This document shows, in pieces, positions 5,272 to 8,217 of a DNA stretch of 8,217 nucleotides. The first letter of the stretch is position 1, and each line of letters starts with the position of its first letter. The notes beneath the pieces are model-generated. The model did not search any database, was not told where the DNA came from, and worked only from the letters and a program-made list of their open reading frames with translations. The position numbers were made by a program, and so were the translations under genes. Source of the stretch: Alphaproteobacteria bacterium (lineage in GTDB: Bacteria > Pseudomonadota > Alphaproteobacteria > UBA2136 > UBA6156); assembly GCA_027490875.1 (NCBI GenBank), contig JAIXXE010000144.1, positions 1-8,217 of the forward strand. Reading direction: 5' to 3'.

Positions 5272-6000
5272 ATGCCCCCTCAACTCTTTGCAGCTTTTTG
5301 GGACGTCTTTGTCGCCAGCGGGATGTCACCAGAGGAAGTATCAACCCATCTTCAAGCCCTGCAGAATGGCCCTGAGTTGGCCCCAAACGGCAAGGCCAGA
5401 ATTGGTAAAGTTGGCTCGCCCTACCGTGATGCAACCAGCGCAGTGACAGCGATTCTCTACCCCGGTCAGAATTACCTTGACCTCTCGCCTTGGAAACAAA
5501 GCGGTGCAAGTGTTTGTATCATTGCGGAATACGAAGGAAAACTAGCCTTTGGAATCCGCCGCAGCAGGGAAAGAGAAGGGATGTATTGCATGGCCGGTGG
5601 CTATTGCAATCAGACCAAACGCGAAACCCAGCGCCAAGCTGCGGTGCGAGAGTTCTTCGAAGAGACCGGGTTGCTTATTGATCAAAGCCGACTCGTTCTG
5701 TTCGAAACTTTCATGCAGTATGATGAAAATACGCTTGAAGAGGAAGAAAAGAATATCGCGAGCACTGGCTTTCTTCTGACTCTGACAAAAGAAGAATACC
5801 AGAGGCTCACTGCACCCGACCGCCCCGAGACTGACGGCGAGATGGGGCAGTTCAGTATGTTCGACCAAGGGGGCTTCGAAGCCTTGGTCGAGGGGGGCAA
5901 AGCGGCCTTCGTGGATCAAATCCACTATGCGACCTTGTATTTTCTTTCCCGAACGATGCAAGTTGATGTGGCGGTAGCAAGAAGCTTCATGCCAGCCTAA
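5272..6000 (+). CDS. Nudix hydrolase family protein with variant Nudix loop
   Basis: A 242-residue protein. The central Nudix domain begins near residue 78 (GASVCIIAEYEGKLAFGIRRS) and holds the Nudix box at 110-135. The helix half is canonical: E118, seven residues, then R126-E127-F-F-E130-E131-T-G133, giving the Mg2+-binding glutamates. The loop half has seven residues between G110 and E118 instead of the usual five. Nudix enzymes cleave a nucleoside diphosphate linked to another group; the substrate here is unknown. An N-terminal region of about 75 residues and a C-terminal region of about 90 residues match nothing I recognise. The start is fixed by AGGAGA (5260-5265), 6 nt before ATG. The gene uses AGA/AGG for arginine several times, unlike the ribosomal genes next to it, hinting at acquisition by transfer. 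It is a single transcription unit. Confidence 0.87.
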   Translation: MPPQLFAAFWDVFVASGMSPEEVSTHLQALQNGPELAPNGKARIGKVGSPYRDATSAVTAILYPGQNYLDLSPWKQSGASVCIIAEYEGKLAFGIRRSREREGMYCMAGGYCNQTKRETQRQAAVREFFEETGLLIDQSRLVLFETFMQYDENTLEEEEKNIASTGFLLTLTKEEYQRLTAPDRPETDGEMGQFSMFDQGGFEALVEGGKAAFVDQIHYATLYFLSRTMQVDVAVARSFMPA

Positions 6001-6022
6001 GCCCTCCGCTACCCTTGAATCG

Positions 6023-6057
6023 AAACGGCGCCCCCCCATGGGCGCCGTTTTCTTTAT
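6023..6057 (+). terminator. Rho-independent terminator of the Nudix gene
   Basis: A perfect 11-bp stem, AAACGGCGCCC (6023-6033) with GGGCGCCGTTT (6040-6050), has a CCCCAT loop and a T-rich tail TTCTTTATT after the stem. It separates the Nudix gene from the S10 operon. Confidence 0.92.
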
Positions 6058-6075
6058 TCTGCAACAAAATAGCCC

Positions 6076-6104
6076 TTGACACCCCCCCCACAGCAGCCTA
6101 TAGG
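6076..6104 (+). promoter_or_regulatory. Promoter of the S10 ribosomal operon
   Basis: A perfect -35 TTGACA (6076-6081), a 17-bp spacer and TATAGG (6099-6104, 4/6 to the -10 consensus) follow the Nudix terminator. Transcription would start near 6111, giving an untranslated leader of about 215 nt before rpsJ. This is the best promoter match in the window and fits a highly expressed operon. Confidence 0.72.
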
Positions 6105-6110
6105 AGCCAT

Positions 6111-6326
6111 CAAGCCTGCCAAAAGCGGGCAAAGTTCTGGGTTTGTAGGGGGTTTTACCGCCACCTAAACCGCCCAGAGAATGGATTGAGGGGCAGAAAA
6201 TCGCCAAACATTGCCTCCCAAGCCCCCCTGCACAGGCAACCGCAGGGTGGCTTTTGTTATGAAGGTTGCTATAAACCGCACCTCTACCCTTGGCGAAAGG
6301 GAATGTGCCACAAGGAGATGAGCCCC
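6111..6326 (+). promoter_or_regulatory. Structured 5' leader of the S10 operon
   Basis: The gene-free stretch 6001-6326 holds the Nudix terminator, the S10 promoter and this leader. Hairpins visible in it are: GCCTGC (6114-6119)/GCGGGC (6125-6130, one G-U pair); TCTGGG (6136-6141)/CCCAGA (6173-6178) enclosing TAGG (6146-6149)/CCTA (6164-6167); TTGCCT (6211-6216)/AGGCAA (6234-6239); and CCCTT (6287-6291)/AAGGG (6297-6301). The same CCTTGG (6288-6293) can instead pair with the rpsJ ribosome-binding site. In E. coli the S10 leader is the target of L4-mediated autoregulation; whether this leader acts likewise is inference. The reading frame is open through it by chance and continues into rpsJ, but no ribosome-binding site supports an upstream start. 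Confidence 0.55.
6312..6317 (+). promoter_or_regulatory. Ribosome-binding site deciding the rpsJ start
   Basis: AAGGAG lies 9 nt before ATG at 6327. In-frame ATGs at 6303 (upstream of it) and 6318 (directly abutting it) are badly placed, so 6327 is the start. Confidence 0.85.
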
Positions 6327-6725
6327 ATGGCCACCCCCGTTGCCAAAGCTTCTGCCAAACCGGCTGCTGCCAAATCGGCACCAAAAATGGCACAAAAAGC
6401 CGCCCCTAAAGCGTCGACCGACACCACCAACATCCGCATTCGCTTAAAGAGCTACGACCACCGTATTCTCGATAAGTCGACCTTGGAAATCGTCGACACC
6501 GCGAAGCGGACTGGTGCCAAAGTGCGTGGGCCCATCCCCATGCCGACCAAAATTGAGCGCTTCTGCGTCCTGCGCAGCCCGCACATCGACAAAAAGAGCC
6601 GCGAACACTTCGAACTCCGCACCCACAAGCGCGTGCTGGAAATTGTGGAGCCAACCCCACAGACCATCGATGCGCTGATGAAACTCGACCTCGCCGCCGG
6701 CGTGGACGTACAGATTAAATTGTAG
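6327..6725 (+). CDS. rpsJ: 30S ribosomal protein S10 (NusE) with Ala/Lys-rich N-terminal extension
   Basis: S10 of the small-subunit head; as NusE it also binds NusB and NusG in transcription antitermination. The conserved core starts at about residue 35: IRIRLKSYDHRILDKS, EIVDTAKRTGAKVRGPIPMPT, SPHIDKKSREHFELRTHKR and DLAAGVDVQIKL, ending exactly where S10 normally ends. At 132 residues it is about 30 longer than the usual 102-103; all of the excess is at the N-terminus, a low-complexity tract of Ala, Lys, Pro and Ser (residues 1-33). An internal ATG at 6387 lacks a Shine-Dalgarno, while AAGGAG is well placed for 6327, so the extension is probably translated. First gene of the S10 operon; rplC follows after 21 nt. 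Confidence 0.96.
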   Translation: MATPVAKASAKPAAAKSAPKMAQKAAPKASTDTTNIRIRLKSYDHRILDKSTLEIVDTAKRTGAKVRGPIPMPTKIERFCVLRSPHIDKKSREHFELRTHKRVLEIVEPTPQTIDALMKLDLAAGVDVQIKL

Positions 6726-6746
6726 GGAAAAGGGGAGGATACCATC

Positions 6747-7412
6747 ATGCCAAACCAAACCCGTACAGGTCTTGTCACCAAAAAAGTCGGGATGACCCGC
6801 GTGTTCGACGCCGCTGGCCGTCACGTACCCGTAACAGTCTTGCAAGTCCAAGATTCCACCGTTTTGGCCCAGCGCACCACCGAAAGTCACGGCTACAATG
6901 CTGTGCAGGTTGGCGCGTTTGCCAAAAAGGAAAGCCGCATTAGCAAGCCACTGCAAGGGATGTTCAAGCACCTAAACGCCAAGCCGGTTGCCAAGATTGC
7001 CGAATTCCGCGTTCTGCCAGAAAACCTGATTGCCGCAGGCACCGAACTGAAAGCCGACCTGTTTAAGGAAGGCCAAAAGGTTGACGTGCAGGGGATTACC
7101 AAAGGCCGCGGCTTTACCGGCGCGATGTTCCGTTGGAACTTTGCCGGCTTGCGCGCCACGCACGGGGTGAGCATTCGCCACCGCAGTGCAGGCTCTACCG
7201 GCCAACGCCAAGACCCAGGTAAAGTGTTTAAGGGCAAGAAAATGCCAGGTCACTACGGGGCAGAAACCGTTACCACCCACAATCTGGTCGTGGTGCGGGT
7301 TGATGCCAACGAAGGCCTGATTCTGGTTAAAGGCAGCGTACCCGGTGCCGAAGGCGGATACGTGATGATTCGCGATGCTGCCAAGCAGAAAACCCCCAAG
7401 GCTGCCAAGTAA
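6747..7412 (+). CDS. rplC: 50S ribosomal protein L3
   Basis: A 221-residue L3, an early-binding large-subunit protein whose long loop reaches the peptidyl-transferase centre. The start GLVTKKVGMTRVFDAAGRHVPVTVL, the loop WNFAGLRATHGVSIRHRSAGSTG and QDPGKVFKGKKMPGH are all typical and alphaproteobacterial in flavour. Q155 in GQRQDPG aligns with the glutamine (Q150) that PrmB methylates in E. coli. The C-terminus carries a few extra Lys/Ala residues (KQKTPKAAK) past the usual end. GGGGAGG (6732-6737, leading into the start by 9 nt) is a strong ribosome-binding site. Spaced 21 nt after rpsJ and 12 nt before rplD, so co-transcribed. Confidence 0.97.
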   Translation: MPNQTRTGLVTKKVGMTRVFDAAGRHVPVTVLQVQDSTVLAQRTTESHGYNAVQVGAFAKKESRISKPLQGMFKHLNAKPVAKIAEFRVLPENLIAAGTELKADLFKEGQKVDVQGITKGRGFTGAMFRWNFAGLRATHGVSIRHRSAGSTGQRQDPGKVFKGKKMPGHYGAETVTTHNLVVVRVDANEGLILVKGSVPGAEGGYVMIRDAAKQKTPKAAK

Positions 7413-7424
7413 GGAATCGACCTC

Positions 7425-8171
7425 ATGAATCTTGAAATCCTGACCCTCAGCGGCAAAAAGGCCGGTACTCTGGAGTTAAATCCAGGCGTGTTTGGCGTGG
7501 AAGTTCGTACCGACCTGTTGGCCCGCGCGGTAACCTGGCAACGCGACAGCCACCGTGCTGGCTTGGCGTTTACCAAAACCCGTGGCGAAATTGACCGTAC
7601 GAAAAAGAAAGTCTACGGCCAGAAGAAAACCGGCGGCGCCCGCCACGGTGCTAAAAGCCCAAGCCTGTTTGTGGGTGGTGGTGTTACCTTTGGGCCACGT
7701 GGCCGCGACTTTAGCAGCAGCCTGCCCAAGGCCGTACGTGCGCTCGCGTTGAAATCGGCCTTGGCCAGCAAAGCGCAAAGCCAAAGCCTCATCATCATCG
7801 ATGAAGCCACGATGACCAGCCACAAGACCAAAGATTTGGCTGCCAGCCTCATCAAGCTTGGTGCCACCAATGCGACCTTTATTGTCGACGCAATGGAGCC
7901 AAACTTCGACCGCGCCAGCCGTAACCTGCCCTTCATTAAGGTCATCCCAACGGCGGGTGCCAACGTGATGGATATTCTCAAGCGCGAAAAGCTGGTGCTG
8001 ACCAAGCACGCCGTGGAGCTGCTGACCGCCCGTCTGCTGACTGAAAAGGCCGAAGGCAGAGCAAGCAAACCCACTGCGGCTAAAAAGGTTGCTGCCAAAG
8101 CCGACGCTAAGGAGGCTGCCCCGAAAAAGGCCGCCGCACCCAAAGCCGCCAAGACCAAGAAGGAGGCCTAA
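7425..8171 (+). CDS. rplD: 50S ribosomal protein L4 with Lys/Ala-rich C-terminal tail
   Basis: L4 (with L22) lines the constriction of the peptide exit tunnel and in E. coli also represses its own operon. The order is normal: an N-terminal beta-strand LEILTLSGKKAGTLEL, the tunnel loop at about 45-97 including TRGEIDRTKKKVYGQKKTGGARHG and FGPRGRDFS, and the globular Rossmann-like part with LIIIDE (122-127) and NVMDILKREKLVLTKHAVELL near 180-200. It has 248 residues against about 201-206 usually. The surplus is a C-terminal tail from about 207 made almost only of Ala, Lys, Pro and Glu. The ribosome-binding site AAGGAA (7411-7416) overlaps the end of rplC. Its stop is 3 nt from the rplW start, so translation is likely coupled. 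Confidence 0.97.
   Translation: MNLEILTLSGKKAGTLELNPGVFGVEVRTDLLARAVTWQRDSHRAGLAFTKTRGEIDRTKKKVYGQKKTGGARHGAKSPSLFVGGGVTFGPRGRDFSSSLPKAVRALALKSALASKAQSQSLIIIDEATMTSHKTKDLAASLIKLGATNATFIVDAMEPNFDRASRNLPFIKVIPTAGANVMDILKREKLVLTKHAVELLTARLLTEKAEGRASKPTAAKKVAAKADAKEAAPKKAAAPKAAKTKKEA
8161..8166 (+). promoter_or_regulatory. Strong ribosome-binding site of rplW inside rplD
   Basis: AGGAGG, a full match to the anti-Shine-Dalgarno core, sits 8 nt before the rplW ATG and codes for part of the last Lys-Glu codons of L4. Confidence 0.8.
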
Positions 8172-8174
8172 CCG

Positions 8175-8217
8175 ATGGCAAACCTGAACGAAAAATTCTA
8201 TCAGCTCATCAAGCGTC
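8175..8217 (+). CDS. rplW: 50S ribosomal protein L23 (partial, 5' end only)
   Basis: Only 14 codons are visible before the window ends. They read as a short polar start followed by KFYQLIKR, which resembles the (Y-D-V-I-x-R-P) opening of L23. L23 sits at the tunnel exit and docks trigger factor and SRP. Position right after rplD, 3 nt from its stop, and a perfect Shine-Dalgarno agree with the universal S10 operon order. The identity rests mainly on context. Confidence 0.87.
   Translation, partial: MANLNEKFYQLIKR

Noticed and set aside
6015..6326. In-frame open reading upstream of rpsJ that would give a 236-residue fusion
   Set aside because: It runs through a terminator, the promoter and the leader, begins with a codon lacking a Shine-Dalgarno, and the translated sequence is not protein-like. 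AAGGAG clearly marks 6327 as the start.
5542..6393. Long minus-strand open frame (283 aa)
   Set aside because: It lies antisense to the Nudix gene, its terminator and the rpsJ leader, and has no family features.
1..8217. Novel defence system, CRISPR array, insertion sequence, tRNA or prophage
   Set aside because: I saw no spaced direct repeats, transposase motifs, terminal inverted repeats or tRNA-like cloverleaf; nearly all genes are housekeeping.

Overview
The window looks like a stretch of a free-living, motile alphaproteobacterial chromosome with moderately high G+C. The best taxonomic cues are the L3 sequence (RDPG/QDPGK-FKGKKMPGH type with the ATHGVS-HRS block), the zinc-free L33, L17 and the S10 core, all of alphaproteobacterial character. 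Flagellar export ATPase, CheW and bactofilin genes fit a motile, shape-regulating cell. Nearly all genes are recognisable housekeeping genes. I see no mobile element, CRISPR array, tRNA or rRNA, and no obvious new multi-gene system.

Layout. (1) 1-1559, minus strand: rlmE (23S rRNA 2'-O-methyltransferase), then a bactofilin with its own likely promoter, then a gamma-type carbonic anhydrase-like protein cut by the window edge. (2) 1551-2745, plus strand: rnhA, divergent from rlmE with almost no intergenic space, then an rpmG-rplQ (L33-L17) pair with its own promoter and a strong terminator. (3) 2747-3195: a single unrecognised small gene with its own promoter and terminator. (4) 3217-5187: fliI on the minus strand, divergent from cheW on the plus strand, each apparently a single-gene unit. 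(5) 5191-6057: a single Nudix hydrolase gene with an unusual Nudix loop and distinct arginine codons. (6) 6076-8217: start of the S10 ribosomal operon (rpsJ, rplC, rplD, start of rplW) behind a good sigma-70-like promoter and a roughly 215-nt leader rich in pairing potential.

How they work together: the ribosome theme dominates. RlmE modifies 23S rRNA, L33, L17, L3, L4 and L23 are large-subunit proteins, and S10 is a small-subunit protein that is also NusE of antitermination complexes. FliI powers flagellar export and CheW couples chemoreceptors to CheA.

The most interesting signals are the S10 leader (alternative hairpins, one covering the rpsJ ribosome-binding site, and a possible 20-codon leader ORF ending 5 nt before rpsJ), the Ala/Lys/Pro-rich tails on S10 (N-terminal) and L4 (C-terminal), rplQ sitting apart from rpoA, and the two non-housekeeping singletons (the unknown 102-aa protein and the variant Nudix protein).
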